From NCBI RefSeq assembly GCF_003601985.1, contig NZ_QZXA01000004.1, positions 248,001-312,000 of the forward strand: DNA of 64,000 nt, given 5' to 3'. Origin of the DNA: Mesorhizobium jarvisii. GTDB taxonomy: Bacteria > Pseudomonadota > Alphaproteobacteria > Rhizobiales > Rhizobiaceae. Below are positions 8,348-17,344 of this stretch, piece by piece. The notes below the pieces were generated by a model. The model made no database searches, had not been told where the DNA came from, and saw only the letters and a program-made list of their open reading frames with translations. Made by a program: the position numbers and the translations under genes. Each line of letters begins with the position of its first letter. The stretch's first letter is position 1.

Positions 8348-9502
8348 ATGAATTCATTCCTGAAGTCGTGCACGGCGCTGACGGTCGCGCTGACCTTCTC
8401 CGGTCAGGCCATCGCCCAGGTCAAGGAACTCGGCAAGGGCGAGGGCCAGGTCAACATCGTTGCCTGGCCGGGCTATATCGAGCGCGGCGAGACCGACAAG
8501 GGCTATGACTGGGTCACCGCCTTCGAAAAGGAGAGCGGCTGCAAGGTCAACGTCAAGACCGCCAACACCTCCGACGAGATGGTCTCGCTGATGAACGAGG
8601 GTGGCTTCGACCTCGTCACGGCTTCGGGCGATGCCTCGTTGCGCCTCGTCGCCGGCAAGCGCGTACAGCCGATCAACACCGATCTCATCCCGAGCTGGAA
8701 GACGGTTGACGACCGGCTGAAGGACGCCCCCTGGTTCACCGTCGACAAGGTGCATTACGGCGTTCCTTACCAGTGGGGGCCGAACATCCTGATGTACAAC
8801 ACCGAGGTGTTCAAGGAAGCGCCGAAGAGCTGGAACGTCGTCTTCGAGGAGATGAAGCTGCCGGACGGCAAGTCTAACAAGGGCCGCGTCCAGGCCTATG
8901 ACGGGCCGATCCACATCGCCGATGCCGCCAACTATCTGATGTTCCATAAGCCGGAACTCGGCATCAAGGATCCCTACGAACTCAACGAGGACCAGTACAA
9001 GGCAGCGCTCGAACTGCTGCGCGTCCAGCGCACGCTGGTCGGCCGCTACTGGCATGACGCCGCCATCCAGGTCGACGATTTCCAGAATGAAGGCGTCGTC
9101 GCCTCCGGGTCATGGCCGTATCAGGTCAATACGCTGGTCGCCGCCAAGAAGCCGGTTGCCTCGACCGTGCCGGAAGAAGGCGTCACCGGCTGGGCTGACA
9201 CCACCATGATGGAAGCCGACGCGGCGCATCCAAACTGCGCCTATATGTGGCTCGAACATTCGCTGTCGCCGAAGGTGCAGGGCGATGTCTCGGCCTGGTT
9301 CGGATCGCTCCCTGTCGTTCCCGCCGCCTGCAAGGGCAACGAACTCCTGACCGACGAAGGCTGCAAGACCAACGGCTACGACAATTTCGACAAGATCAAG
9401 TTCTGGAAGACGCCGGTCTCGAAATGCGTCACCCAGAACGACAAGTGCGTGCCTTACTACCGCTGGGTGTCGGACTATATCGGCGTCATCGGCGGACGGT
9501 GA
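8348..9502 (+). CDS. ydcS: YdcS-like periplasmic binding protein of a polyamine-type ABC transporter
   Basis: Binding protein of 384 residues with a signal peptide ending near residue 23 (TFSGQAIA). I recognise close similarity to Escherichia coli YdcS throughout: VNIVAWPGYIERGETDKGYD, NTSDEMVSLMNEGG, LVTASGDASLRL, QGDVSAWFGSLPVVP. Of two adjacent ATGs (8345, 8348), the second has better spacing to GGGAG. It heads a cluster with the same gene order as E. coli ydcSTUV-patD, pointing to putrescine or a related amine as substrate. A repeat/hairpin element separates it from the ATPase gene. Confidence 0.9.
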   Translation: MNSFLKSCTALTVALTFSGQAIAQVKELGKGEGQVNIVAWPGYIERGETDKGYDWVTAFEKESGCKVNVKTANTSDEMVSLMNEGGFDLVTASGDASLRLVAGKRVQPINTDLIPSWKTVDDRLKDAPWFTVDKVHYGVPYQWGPNILMYNTEVFKEAPKSWNVVFEEMKLPDGKSNKGRVQAYDGPIHIADAANYLMFHKPELGIKDPYELNEDQYKAALELLRVQRTLVGRYWHDAAIQVDDFQNEGVVASGSWPYQVNTLVAAKKPVASTVPEEGVTGWADTTMMEADAAHPNCAYMWLEHSLSPKVQGDVSAWFGSLPVVPAACKGNELLTDEGCKTNGYDNFDKIKFWKTPVSKCVTQNDKCVPYYRWVSDYIGVIGGR

Positions 9503-9525
9503 TTCCGCGTCGCTGAGAGCATAGC

Positions 9526-9652
9526 GCTGCCCCTCACCCTTTCCCTCTCCCCGTGAAGAACGGGAGAGGGGTGTCGCGCCAGCGTTTCCGCCAAGTCCCT
9601 TCTCCCCGTCACTATACGGGGAGAAGGTGCCGGTAGGCGGATGAGGGGCAGC
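9526..9652. repeat. Rhizobial palindromic intergenic repeat with two internal hairpins
   Basis: Element bounded by the inverted repeat GCTGCCCCTCA (9526-9536) / TGAGGGGCAGC (9642-9652). Inside are two hairpins: CCCTCTCCCCGT...ACGGGAGAGGG, and CTTCTCCCCGT-N6-ACGGGGAGAAG. It lies between ydcS and ydcT, where it may stabilise the binding-protein mRNA or lower expression of the downstream genes. The CTTCTCCCCGT arm recurs in the hairpin at 13926-13975, so it belongs to a repeated family. Confidence 0.75.
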
Positions 9653-9695
9653 ACCGCCGCCTGAATTTGATGAGCCTGACAGATCAGGACAGCCC

Positions 9696-10694
9696 ATGAC
9701 ATCAGCCGTCTCCTTCCAGAAAGTCTCGCGCCATTTCGGCAGCGTTCGCGCCGTCGACGCGGTCGATCTCGACATCGCGCCGGGCGAGTTCTTCGCCATG
9801 CTCGGGCCTTCCGGGTCCGGCAAGACGACATGCCTTCGCCTCATCGCCGGCTTCGAGCAGCCGACTTCGGGCTCGATCTCGATCTTCGGCGAGCGCGCCG
9901 AGGGCGTGCCGCCCTATCGCCGCAACGTCAACACCGTCTTCCAGGACTACGCGCTGTTCCCGCATCTCAATGTGCTTGATAACGTCGCCTATGGGCTGAT
10001 GGTCAAGGGCGTGGGCAAGGCCGAGCGGCACAAGGCGGCCGAGGAGGCCCTGTCGCTGGTGCGGCTGCCAGGCTACGGCGCCCGCCGCCCCGGCCAGCTT
10101 TCCGGCGGCCAGCGCCAGCGCGTCGCGCTCGCCCGCGCTCTGGTCAACCAGCCCAAGGTGCTGTTGCTCGACGAGCCGCTCGGCGCGCTTGACCTCAAGC
10201 TGCGCGAGAACATGCAGGAGGAACTGAAATCGCTGCAGAAGGCGCTCGGCATCACCTTCGTCTTCGTCACCCATGACCAGGGTGAGGCGCTGTCGATGGC
10301 CGACCGCGTCGCCGTCTTCAACGACGGCAGGATCATGCAGATCGGCACGCCGGAGGATATTTATCAGCGGCCGAGAACCCGCTTCGTCGCCGATTTCGTA
10401 GGCTCCTCCAACGTGCTGCCGCCGGATTTCGTCCAGCGTTATTCCGGCCAGCACCGCTGGGGCAGCCTCCGCCCCGAATCCATTCGCGTCAGCCGCGCTG
10501 CAAGCGGCGAAGGCGTCGCCGCCCGCCTGATCTCGACCAACTATCTCGGCGCCACCACCAGGCTGGCGCTCGATGCCGATGGGTTGAAGCTGCACGCCGT
10601 GGTGCCAGCCGGCACGGCGCTGCCTGCCGAGGGCGAAGCGGTGGTGCTCACCTTCAACCGCGAGCACCTGCATCTGATGGATGAGCCGGCATGA
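9696..10694 (+). CDS. ydcT: ABC transporter ATP-binding protein, YdcT/PotA type
   Basis: ATPase of 332 residues in the spermidine/putrescine-type transporter. Walker A LGPSGSGKT is at ~36-44, the ABC signature LSGGQRQRVALARAL at ~135-149, and Walker B LLLDEPLGALD at ~156-166. A C-terminal TOBE-like domain (RPESIRVSRAASG onward, ~250-330) is present, as in PotA. Its last codons overlap the start of the first permease by the ATGA arrangement, so translation is coupled. The position in the cluster matches E. coli ydcT. Confidence 0.92.
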   Translation: MTSAVSFQKVSRHFGSVRAVDAVDLDIAPGEFFAMLGPSGSGKTTCLRLIAGFEQPTSGSISIFGERAEGVPPYRRNVNTVFQDYALFPHLNVLDNVAYGLMVKGVGKAERHKAAEEALSLVRLPGYGARRPGQLSGGQRQRVALARALVNQPKVLLLDEPLGALDLKLRENMQEELKSLQKALGITFVFVTHDQGEALSMADRVAVFNDGRIMQIGTPEDIYQRPRTRFVADFVGSSNVLPPDFVQRYSGQHRWGSLRPESIRVSRAASGEGVAARLISTNYLGATTRLALDADGLKLHAVVPAGTALPAEGEAVVLTFNREHLHLMDEPA

Positions 10695-11659
10695 GCGTCG
10701 ACGCCACCATGCCGCGCGCCACGGCTCCTGCCATCCTGCCAGGCAGCGGCGGCATGCGCGGCGCGCTGTCGGACCTGTTCTGGCGCCGGCCGCAACTGCT
10801 TCTGCTGCTCATGCTTTTGCCGCCGGTGCTGTGGCTCGGCATCGTCTATATCGGCTCGCTCTTCGCGCTGCTGGCACAGAGCTTTTTCTCCATCGACGAG
10901 TTCTCCGGCCTCATCAACCGCCAGTTCACGCTGAAGACCTATGGCGACCTGTTGCAGGCCGCCAATCTCGACATCATCCTGCGCACGGTGACGATGGCGG
11001 CTCTCGTCACCGTGGCCTCGGCCATCGTCGCCTTTCCGATCGCCTACTATGCCGCGCGCTATGCCCGTGGCCGCTGGAAGGCGCTGTTCTATCTCGGCGT
11101 CATGCTGCCGCTGTGGTCGAGCTATCTGGTCAAGATCTATGCCTGGAAGCTGATCCTGGCCAAGGAAGGCATCCTCACCTGGCTCTTCGCCAAGTTGCAT
11201 GTGCTGTGGCTGCTCGAGGCCTGGCTGGCGTTGCCGGTCGTCGGCGGCAACTCGCTGTCGGTGTCGTTCACCGGCACCTTCATCGTCTTCGTCTATGTCT
11301 GGCTGCCCTTCATGATCCTCCCGGTACAGGCGGCCCTCGAGCGCGTGCCCGGCAATCTGGTCGAAGCCTCCTCCGATCTCGGCGCTTCGCCCGGCCAGAC
11401 CTTCCGCAACGTGCTGTTCCCGTTGGCGCTGCCCGGCATTGTCGCCGGCTCGATCTTCACCTTCTCGCTGACATTGGGCGATTACATCATCCCACAGATC
11501 ATCGGCACGTCGCGCCTGTTCATCGGCCAGGCCGTCTATTCGCAGCAAGGCACCGCCGGCAACATCCCGCTCGCCGCCGCCTTCACCGTGGTGCCCATCG
11601 TCATCATGGGTTTCTACCTCTGGGGCGCCAAGCGCATGGGGGCTTTCGATGCGCTCTGA
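10691..11659 (+). CDS. ydcU: ABC transporter permease, YdcU/PotB type
   Basis: Inner-membrane permease of 322 residues with about six transmembrane segments; the first is near [19 protein letters not shown]. The EAA cytoplasmic loop that contacts the ATPase is visible as [20 protein letters not shown], about 90 residues from the end. It forms the channel with the following permease. The start overlaps the ATPase stop by four bases, and the gene overlaps ydcV by 11. Confidence 0.92.
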   Translation: MSVDATMPRATAPAILPGSGGMRGALSDLFWRRPQLLLLLMLLPPVLWLGIVYIGSLFALLAQSFFSIDEFSGLINRQFTLKTYGDLLQAANLDIILRTVTMAALVTVASAIVAFPIAYYAARYARGRWKALFYLGVMLPLWSSYLVKIYAWKLILAKEGILTWLFAKLHVLWLLEAWLALPVVGGNSLSVSFTGTFIVFVYVWLPFMILPVQAALERVPGNLVEASSDLGASPGQTFRNVLFPLALPGIVAGSIFTFSLTLGDYIIPQIIGTSRLFIGQAVYSQQGTAGNIPLAAAFTVVPIVIMGFYLWGAKRMGAFDAL

Positions 11660-12464
11660 CCGTGGTCAATCGGCTCCGCTCGGCTTGAAGATCGCCGCCG
11701 CTTGCGGCCTGCTCTTCCTGCATTTGCCGATCCTGCTGATCTTCGTCTACGCCTTCACCACCGAGGAGAAGAGCTTCGTCTGGCCGCCGCCGGGGCTGAC
11801 CACGCAGTGGTTCGCCGTCACATGGAACCGGCCTGACGTCTGGGAAGCGCTGTCGCTGTCGGTGCGCGTCGCCACCATCTCGACGGCGATCGCACTGGTG
11901 CTCGGCACGCTGTGCGCCGCCGCTGTGTCACGGACGAAATTCTTCGGCCGCGAGACCATCTCGCTGCTGGTCATCCTGCCGATCGCGCTGCCCGGCATCA
12001 TCACCGGTATCGCGCTCCGCTCGGCCTTTTCGCTCGCCGACATTCCTTTCTCGTTCTGGACGATCGTGCTCGGCCACGCCACTTTCTGCGTGGTCGTCGT
12101 CTACAACAATGCGGTCGCCCGTTTCCGCCGCACATCCGGTTCGATGATCGAGGCGTCTATGGATCTCGGCGCCGACGGTTTTCAGACCTTCCGCCATGTC
12201 GTGCTGCCAAACATCGCCACCGCGCTGCTTGCCGGCGGCATGCTCGCCTTCGCGCTGTCCTTCGACGAGGTCATCGTCACCACCTTCACCGCCGGCCAGC
12301 AGCAGACCGTGCCGATCTGGATGCTGGAGGAGCTGATCCGCCCGCGCCAGCGCCCGGTCACCAATGTCGTGGCCATGGTCGTCGTGCTGGTGACGCTGCT
12401 GCCCATCCTGTTTGCCTATTACCTCACCCGCGACGGCGACCAGATCGCCGGTTCGGGCAAATAA
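11649..12464 (+). CDS. ydcV: ABC transporter permease, YdcV/PotC type
   Basis: Second permease, 271 residues, PotC-like, with six predicted membrane segments and the EAA loop [20 protein letters not shown] near residue 160. It starts inside the end of ydcU. The next gene, patD, begins 26 bases later with its own ribosome-binding site (AGGGAGAG), so uptake and oxidation genes form one transcription unit. Confidence 0.92.
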   Translation: MRSDRGQSAPLGLKIAAACGLLFLHLPILLIFVYAFTTEEKSFVWPPPGLTTQWFAVTWNRPDVWEALSLSVRVATISTAIALVLGTLCAAAVSRTKFFGRETISLLVILPIALPGIITGIALRSAFSLADIPFSFWTIVLGHATFCVVVVYNNAVARFRRTSGSMIEASMDLGADGFQTFRHVVLPNIATALLAGGMLAFALSFDEVIVTTFTAGQQQTVPIWMLEELIRPRQRPVTNVVAMVVVLVTLLPILFAYYLTRDGDQIAGSGK

Positions 12465-12490
12465 CGTCAGTTCGTAAGGGAGAGACGTCC

Positions 12491-13918
12491 ATGGACACCC
12501 AGATGCTGATCGGCTCGAAATTCGAGAACGGCGCCGAGACTGAGGAGCCGATCCTCAATCCGAAGACCGGGGCGACCATTCTCAACCTGCCCGAGGCCAG
12601 CCAGGCGCAGATCGAGGCGGCGGTGGCGGCCGCCGAACAGGCGTTCGTCTCGTGGTCGCGCACGACGCCGGCGCAGCGCTCTGGTTATCTCCTCAAGATC
12701 GCCGACCGCATCGAGGCCGAGGCCAAGGACTTCGCCGCTCTCGAGGCGCTGAACTGCGGCAAGCCGATCAATTCCGTGCTCAATGACGAGATTCCGGCCA
12801 TCGTCGACTGCTACCGCTTCTTCGCCGGCGCGGTCCGTTCGATGCCGGGCGTCGTCGCCGGCGAATATCTTCCCGGCCACACCTCGATGGTGCGGCGCGA
12901 TCCGATCGGCATCGTCGCCTCGATCGCGCCCTGGAACTACCCGCTGATGATGATGGCCTGGAAGCTGGCGCCGGCGATCGGCGGCGGCAACACCGTCGTC
13001 TTCAAGCCGTCGGAGCAGACGCCGCTGACGGCGCTGAAGCTGGCCAGGATCCTGGCCGAAATCCTCCCCGCAGGCGTGGTCAATGTCGTGCTCGGCCGCG
13101 GCGATAGCGTCGGCAACGCGCTGATCAACCATCCCAAGGTCAACATGATCTCGATCACCGGCGATGTCGCCACCGGCAAGAAGGTGCTGCAGGCGGCGGC
13201 CAAATCGGTCAAGCGCACGCATCTCGAACTCGGCGGCAAGGCGCCCGTCGTCGTCTTCGACGACGCCGATCTAGGTTCCGTCGTCAACGGCCTGCGCGCC
13301 TTCGGTTACTACAATGCCGGCCAAGACTGCACCGCGGCCTGCCGCATCTATGCCGGCAAGAAGATCTACGACAAGCTCGTCGCCGATCTGTCCTCGGCGG
13401 TCTCGACCATCAAGTACAACCAGCCGGACGACACCGAAAACGAGATTGGCCCGCTGATCTCGCGCCGCCAGCGCGACCGCGTGTCGAGCTTCGTCGAACG
13501 CGCCTCGGAATTGAAGCACATCGAGATCACCACCGGCGGCAAGCCGGGCGAGGGCACCGGCTTCTACTATCAGCCGACCGTCGTCGCCGGCGCGCTGCAG
13601 GAGGACGAAATCGTACGCCGCGAGGTGTTCGGCCCGGTCGTCTCGATCACCCGTTTCACGGAAGTCGACGAAGCGGTTAACTGGGCCAATGACAGCGACT
13701 ACGGCCTGGCGTCATCGGTGTGGACCAAGGACGTCTCGCGCGCCATGGCGACGGCGGCACGTCTGCAATATGGCTGCACGTGGATCAACACCCATTTCAT
13801 GCTGACCAACGAGATGCCACATGGCGGTCTGAAGCAGTCCGGCTACGGCAAGGATATGTCGCTCTACGCGCTGGAAGACTATACCGCCGTGCGGCATGTC
13901 ATGGTTGCGCACGCATAA
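12491..13918 (+). CDS. patD: 4-aminobutyraldehyde (gamma-aminobutyraldehyde) dehydrogenase
   Basis: NAD-dependent aldehyde dehydrogenase of 475 residues that would oxidise 4-aminobutyraldehyde, from putrescine transamination or oxidation, to 4-aminobutyrate. Catalytic Cys280 lies in [13 protein letters not shown], Glu246 in HLELGGK, and Asn149 in PWNY. The stretches around [22 protein letters not shown] and the C-terminal [16 protein letters not shown] match E. coli PatD (YdcW) as I recall it. The open frame extends upstream to 11912, but that part is a shadow of ydcV. Its place after a ydcSTUV transporter supports the assignment strongly. Confidence 0.92.
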   Translation: MDTQMLIGSKFENGAETEEPILNPKTGATILNLPEASQAQIEAAVAAAEQAFVSWSRTTPAQRSGYLLKIADRIEAEAKDFAALEALNCGKPINSVLNDEIPAIVDCYRFFAGAVRSMPGVVAGEYLPGHTSMVRRDPIGIVASIAPWNYPLMMMAWKLAPAIGGGNTVVFKPSEQTPLTALKLARILAEILPAGVVNVVLGRGDSVGNALINHPKVNMISITGDVATGKKVLQAAAKSVKRTHLELGGKAPVVVFDDADLGSVVNGLRAFGYYNAGQDCTAACRIYAGKKIYDKLVADLSSAVSTIKYNQPDDTENEIGPLISRRQRDRVSSFVERASELKHIEITTGGKPGEGTGFYYQPTVVAGALQEDEIVRREVFGPVVSITRFTEVDEAVNWANDSDYGLASSVWTKDVSRAMATAARLQYGCTWINTHFMLTNEMPHGGLKQSGYGKDMSLYALEDYTAVRHVMVAHA

Positions 13919-13925
13919 CGCATTC

Positions 13926-13975
13926 CTTCTCCCCGTTCACGGCAGGGGAATCCCCCTGCCGTGAACGGGGAGAAG
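13926..13975. repeat. Perfect 23-bp-stem palindrome between convergent genes
   Basis: Two 23-base arms (13926-13948 and 13953-13975; outer part CTTCTCCCCGTTCACGG) pair perfectly around a 4-base loop. It fills the gap between patD and the convergent gene ending at 13980, so it can end transcription from both sides as a cruciform/hairpin. The arm is related to the hairpin in the repeat at 9526-9652. No T-run follows. Confidence 0.75.
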
Positions 13976-13979
13976 AACG

Positions 13980-14294
13980 CTACTCGACGATACGATAGAT
14001 GTTCCACAGGCTGGTGCCTGACACGACGTAGGGCTCCATCTCCTTGCCCCATTTGGCGTGTGCGTCGATCTTGCTGATCTTGGCGAACATCGCCTCCAGC
14101 TGGGCCAGGCTTTCCACCTGATGATGCGACTCGACCGTCGCTTCGCGTGCGCCGATCGATCCGGTCATGATCTGGAACTTCAGCTCGGCGAGGCCGACCT
14201 GCGAGCCGATCTCGCGTTCCCATTTCTTCAACAGGTCGAGCACGGTCTGTTTATGCCCGAACTTCGCGTCGATCTGCCATCTGGCGCTGAACAT
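13980..14294 (-). CDS. Hypothetical protein, small alpha/beta fold
   Basis: Protein of 104 residues that I cannot assign to a named family. It starts MFSARWQIDAKFGHKQ and has a beta-alpha-beta pattern with a helix LDLLKKWEREIG, reminiscent of dimeric ferredoxin-like (DABB/NIPSNAP-type) proteins; that is fold guesswork. The start at 14294 is supported by GGGAGG seven bases upstream. It is last in a same-strand run of three small genes behind the LuxR-type regulator. Confidence 0.7.
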   Translation of the reverse strand: MFSARWQIDAKFGHKQTVLDLLKKWEREIGSQVGLAELKFQIMTGSIGAREATVESHHQVESLAQLEAMFAKISKIDAHAKWGKEMEPYVVSGTSLWNIYRIVE

Positions 14295-14331
14295 GCTGGT
14301 TCCTCCCAAGGTTGAGTTGGCGGCTGTTTGC

Positions 14332-14694
14332 CTATTCGTCCCAGGCTTGCACGACGGTCTGCCGCGCGATCCGCCCGTTCTTCAGCTCCAGCATCGCGGC
14401 GGCGAACACTTTCGTGCCGTCCGGATAGGCGCAGGCCTGGGTGAAGGCGAGGCTGTCGCCGTCGGCGATCGTGGTGTCGACCTTGTGGGTCATCGCCCGG
14501 CTGCAGATGTCGTCCCAGAAGGTGGCGATCGCCGCGCGCCCGCGGACTTCGCGCGGCTTGCTCGGCGGGTTGTTGCGGTCGATCACCCGCACCAACGCGT
14601 CGTCGGCATAGAAGCTCGACAGCATCTTACCATCGCGGCTCTCGATCGCCTTCTTGATCGCCGCGCCATCCACGACTTGAGTCTTGGTCAGCAT
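14332..14694 (-). CDS. SnoaL/NTF2-like protein
   Basis: Cytoplasmic protein of 120 residues with the SnoaL-like (SgcJ/EcaC-type) cone fold pattern: GAAIKKAIESRDGKMLSSFY, YADDALVRVID, RGRAAIATFWDDI, and C-terminal strand pair KVFAAAMLELKNGRI. Such proteins are small-molecule isomerases, hydrolases or binding proteins, and the substrate cannot be told. An ATG at 14706 lies in frame, but its own GGAGG is the ribosome-binding site of the ATG at 14694, which is therefore preferred. Confidence 0.8.
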   Translation of the reverse strand: MLTKTQVVDGAAIKKAIESRDGKMLSSFYADDALVRVIDRNNPPSKPREVRGRAAIATFWDDICSRAMTHKVDTTIADGDSLAFTQACAYPDGTKVFAAAMLELKNGRIARQTVVQAWDE

Positions 14695-14778
14695 CTTATC
14701 CTCCATGTGCCCGTCTTCACGATCGGGCGGTTGATATTCAGTAGGGACTGCCCGACGCTCGCCGCCAGGCAGGGATTT

Positions 14779-15258
14779 TCACTGCGACTTCGCCTTGACG
14801 GCGGCGAAGACATCGTCGGTCTGCTTCTTGAACGTGGCGAGATCGACCTGGCTGCCATTGAGCATTGTCGACCAGTGGCGCACGATCGCCGCCATCGCGA
14901 TCGTCTCCTTGATCTCCTCGTCGCTCGCGCCGTTGAGCTTGGCGGCCTCGGTATGGAAATAGATGCAGTACTGGCAAGGTATCTGCGAGGCCACCGCGAG
15001 GCCCATCAGTTCCTTGGTCTTGCCGTCCAGAGCGGTTTTCGGGTTGAGTTGGACGCCCTTGATCTCGGCCCAGGCGCCGGCGATGGCGACGTCAGGCAGT
15101 GTCTTGAACATGTCCGGCACGGAGCCGAGCGTCGCCTGGATGTCCTTGTAGGCGGCTGTCGCCGACGCATCCTCGGCCTTCGCGGGAGAGATCGTGAGCA
15201 GCGCGCCAATCCCTGCCGCGATCACAAGTGATCTGACATTCAGTTTTGACTTGAGCAT
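14779..15258 (-). CDS. Exported carboxymuconolactone decarboxylase/AhpD-like protein
   Basis: Protein of 159 residues with a clear signal peptide (~1-28, basic MLKSKLNVR then LVIAAGIGALLTI, cleavage after SPAKA). The mature part holds an AhpD-type site: Cys95-X2-Cys98 (IPCQYC) and His102 three residues later, the redox motif of alkyl-hydroperoxidase D proteins. AhpD-like proteins are normally cytoplasmic, so export is unusual. It precedes the SnoaL-like and small alpha/beta genes on the same strand and follows the regulator at 15367. Confidence 0.87.
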   Translation of the reverse strand: MLKSKLNVRSLVIAAGIGALLTISPAKAEDASATAAYKDIQATLGSVPDMFKTLPDVAIAGAWAEIKGVQLNPKTALDGKTKELMGLAVASQIPCQYCIYFHTEAAKLNGASDEEIKETIAMAAIVRHWSTMLNGSQVDLATFKKQTDDVFAAVKAKSQ

Positions 15259-15366
15259 TTCATCCTCCGTTCGCAGTGCCCTTTCGGCGATATCCGCCTG
15301 GCCTGCATGGGGGAATTGATAGCGCTTACATCCGCCTGGCCGCTTCGCCCGAAAGCGCCATGGCTC

Positions 15367-16920
15367 TCATGGCCCGTCCGGGCCAGTGTGCCGGACCGAG
15401 AATACCGCCGCCGCCGCTCGCGACGGCAGGTCGAGCTTGAGCAATATGTTGGCGACGTGGCGCTTGACCGTGTGTTCGCTCAGCCTGAGCTCGGCTGCGA
15501 TCGCGGCATTGCTCTTGCCGTCGGCAATCAGGCTCACCACCTCGCTTTCCCTCGCCGTCAGCACGGACGGTTCGGTCGTTTTGGTCCTGGCGCGGCAGTC
15601 AGGCTCCAGATGCTGTTCCGACATTGCCCGCACCAGCGCCATGGGCTCGTCCAGATCGTCCAGCGTGACCCGGCTGGCGTCTTCGAAATGCAGGCCTGAG
15701 CCGGTTGCCAGATCAGCGACCAGCCGCGACGCCAGGATATCGCCCCGGCTGGCGCGCGCGGCGATCTGCATCGTCACGCGGGCCGTCAGCCCCACCGGCG
15801 GCCCGCGCAGTTCGATCTCCCCGACATGCGCGCCCTGCGCGCTGGCCACGCCGATCCCTTGCGCTGCCTCGCGCAGCGCCGCTGCACAGCGTATGGCGCG
15901 CGCCGGTCCATCGAAGCGCGAAATCATCATCTCGCCTTGCGTACCCAGCGCTCGGCCGCCATGGCGCCCGACCAGCAACCGCCAGGTTTCCTGGAAGCGC
16001 TCGCTGCGTTCGCTCCACACGCGGTCGCCCATCCGCGTCGTATCGTAGATGCGCGTCACCAGAAGTGCCGCCAGCACGCGGTCGGCTTCGGCGACGGCGC
16101 GCTCGCCGGTCAGGAATTCCTCGATCAGGTCGGCGACCCGGTCGACATCGCCGGTCCAGATCGGATGGTCGCGCCCGGGAATCTCGACCAGCCGCGCATT
16201 CGGGATTTTCTTGGCCAGGAAACGGCTGGCGTCGGGATCGACCCGCGCGTCGTTGCGGCGATGGATCAGCAGCGTCGGCGCGCTGATCGCCGCCAGCACA
16301 CCACGTACATCGATTCCCGCATTCATTCGCGCCAGTGCCGCCGCTGCCGTCGGGCTCGCCGACAGCCGCTCGAAACGCGCCCACCACTGGGTAAAATGCG
16401 CGTCGTCGACCCGGCCCGGCGCGAAATTCGGCAAGGTGGCACCGGTGCCCCAGGCCGTCTCGGCGGTGGCGATGAAGGCGTTGAGGCGTTCGGGCGGCAT
16501 CACCCATTTGTGGAAATGCGCATAGCCGCCATAGAGCGCCAGCGCGCGCGTCCGCTCGGGATAGGTGGCGGCGAACAGCATTGCCATCGGCGCGCCTTCT
16601 GAAGCGCCAAGCAGGGCAGCACGACCGCTGCCGGCGGCGTCCATCACCGCGCGCACATCGTCCATGCGCGTTTCAAGACTGGGCAGGTTGTGCGCATCGA
16701 CACGGTCGGAAAGGCCGGTGCCGCGCTTGTCGAACAGGATCAGCCGCGAGAACGCCGAAAGCCGCCTCAAGAGCCTTGTATAGCCCTCGTCTTCCCAATG
16801 CAGGTCGAGATTGGAAATGAAGCCCGGGACGAAGACGAGATCAAGCGAACCCTGGCCGACCACCTGATAGGCGATCCGCGCCTCGCCGCTGAGGGCATAT
16901 CGGGTCTCGATCGGCCTCAC
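15367..16920 (-). CDS. Alpha/beta hydrolase - degenerate class III cyclase domain - LuxR HTH regulator
   Basis: Three-part protein of 517 residues. An alpha/beta hydrolase (~5-270) keeps a plausible triad: Ser107 in GASEG, Asp224 and His252 in GRDHPIW. A class III adenylate/guanylate cyclase-like domain (~282-427, FDGPARAIRCAAAL) has lost both metal-binding Asp positions (VTRIYDTT and TQGEMMISRF), so cyclisation is unlikely. A LuxR HTH (~452-507, LTARESEVVSLIADGKSN...LSEHTVKRHV) ends it. GTG at 16920 with GGAAG upstream gives the family-like RPIETRYALSG start; an in-frame TTG at 16959 is the alternative. It probably senses or hydrolyses a ligand and controls nearby genes (inference). Confidence 0.85.
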   Translation of the reverse strand: MRPIETRYALSGEARIAYQVVGQGSLDLVFVPGFISNLDLHWEDEGYTRLLRRLSAFSRLILFDKRGTGLSDRVDAHNLPSLETRMDDVRAVMDAAGSGRAALLGASEGAPMAMLFAATYPERTRALALYGGYAHFHKWVMPPERLNAFIATAETAWGTGATLPNFAPGRVDDAHFTQWWARFERLSASPTAAAALARMNAGIDVRGVLAAISAPTLLIHRRNDARVDPDASRFLAKKIPNARLVEIPGRDHPIWTGDVDRVADLIEEFLTGERAVAEADRVLAALLVTRIYDTTRMGDRVWSERSERFQETWRLLVGRHGGRALGTQGEMMISRFDGPARAIRCAAALREAAQGIGVASAQGAHVGEIELRGPPVGLTARVTMQIAARASRGDILASRLVADLATGSGLHFEDASRVTLDDLDEPMALVRAMSEQHLEPDCRARTKTTEPSVLTARESEVVSLIADGKSNAAIAAELRLSEHTVKRHVANILLKLDLPSRAAAAVFSVRHTGPDGP

Positions 16921-17035
16921 GAGTTTCTTCCGCCCGGCCTGACGATTTCTGATCGTCAACCATAGCAGAGCCGCTTCGATAGCGGCAGCTCAAACTTTAG
17001 CGAAAGTGAATGTATACCGGGACCGCCCGCTGCGG

Positions 17036-17344
17036 CTACTTTTGTGACGCGGCGACGTCTGCCGGGGAGGGGGTGAGTCCGAGCTTCAGATCGGCCTCGG
17101 CTGGCGTGATCGGCCGCTTGATCCTGGCCGATGCAGCCACGACGAGTTCATCGAACCCTTCGCCGCTATCCAGCAGTTCGAAGAACTGTCGCCGCATCCT
17201 CGGTTCCCAGAATTTGTTGATGTGCTCGGCGACGCCGGCAACCCCTTCCTCGCGTGACTTGGAATGGAAGAAGGCCGCGATCTGGTTGGCCATGCGCACC
17301 AGCTTTTCGCTGGTGCTCGTGATGTGGTCTTCGTCATGCGACAT
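17036..17344 (-). CDS. fdsD: Formate dehydrogenase delta subunit
   Basis: Small subunit (102 residues) of the NAD-dependent molybdenum formate dehydrogenase, last gene of the fds operon. The helical pattern SEKLVRMANQIAAFFHSK and HINKFWEPRMRRQF is the FdsD signature. The start at 17344 has GGGAG upstream and overlaps the end of fdhD by 11 bases. FdsD accompanies FdsA/B/G in the holoenzyme of related bacteria and is needed for activity there. Confidence 0.9.
   Translation of the reverse strand: MSHDEDHITSTSEKLVRMANQIAAFFHSKSREEGVAGVAEHINKFWEPRMRRQFFELLDSGEGFDELVVAASARIKRPITPAEADLKLGLTPSPADVAASQK

Noticed and set aside
11912..12490. 579-base upstream extension of the patD frame
   Set aside because: Overlaps ydcV out of frame and has no aldehyde-dehydrogenase similarity; AGGGAGAG and ATG at 12491 give the correct N-terminus.
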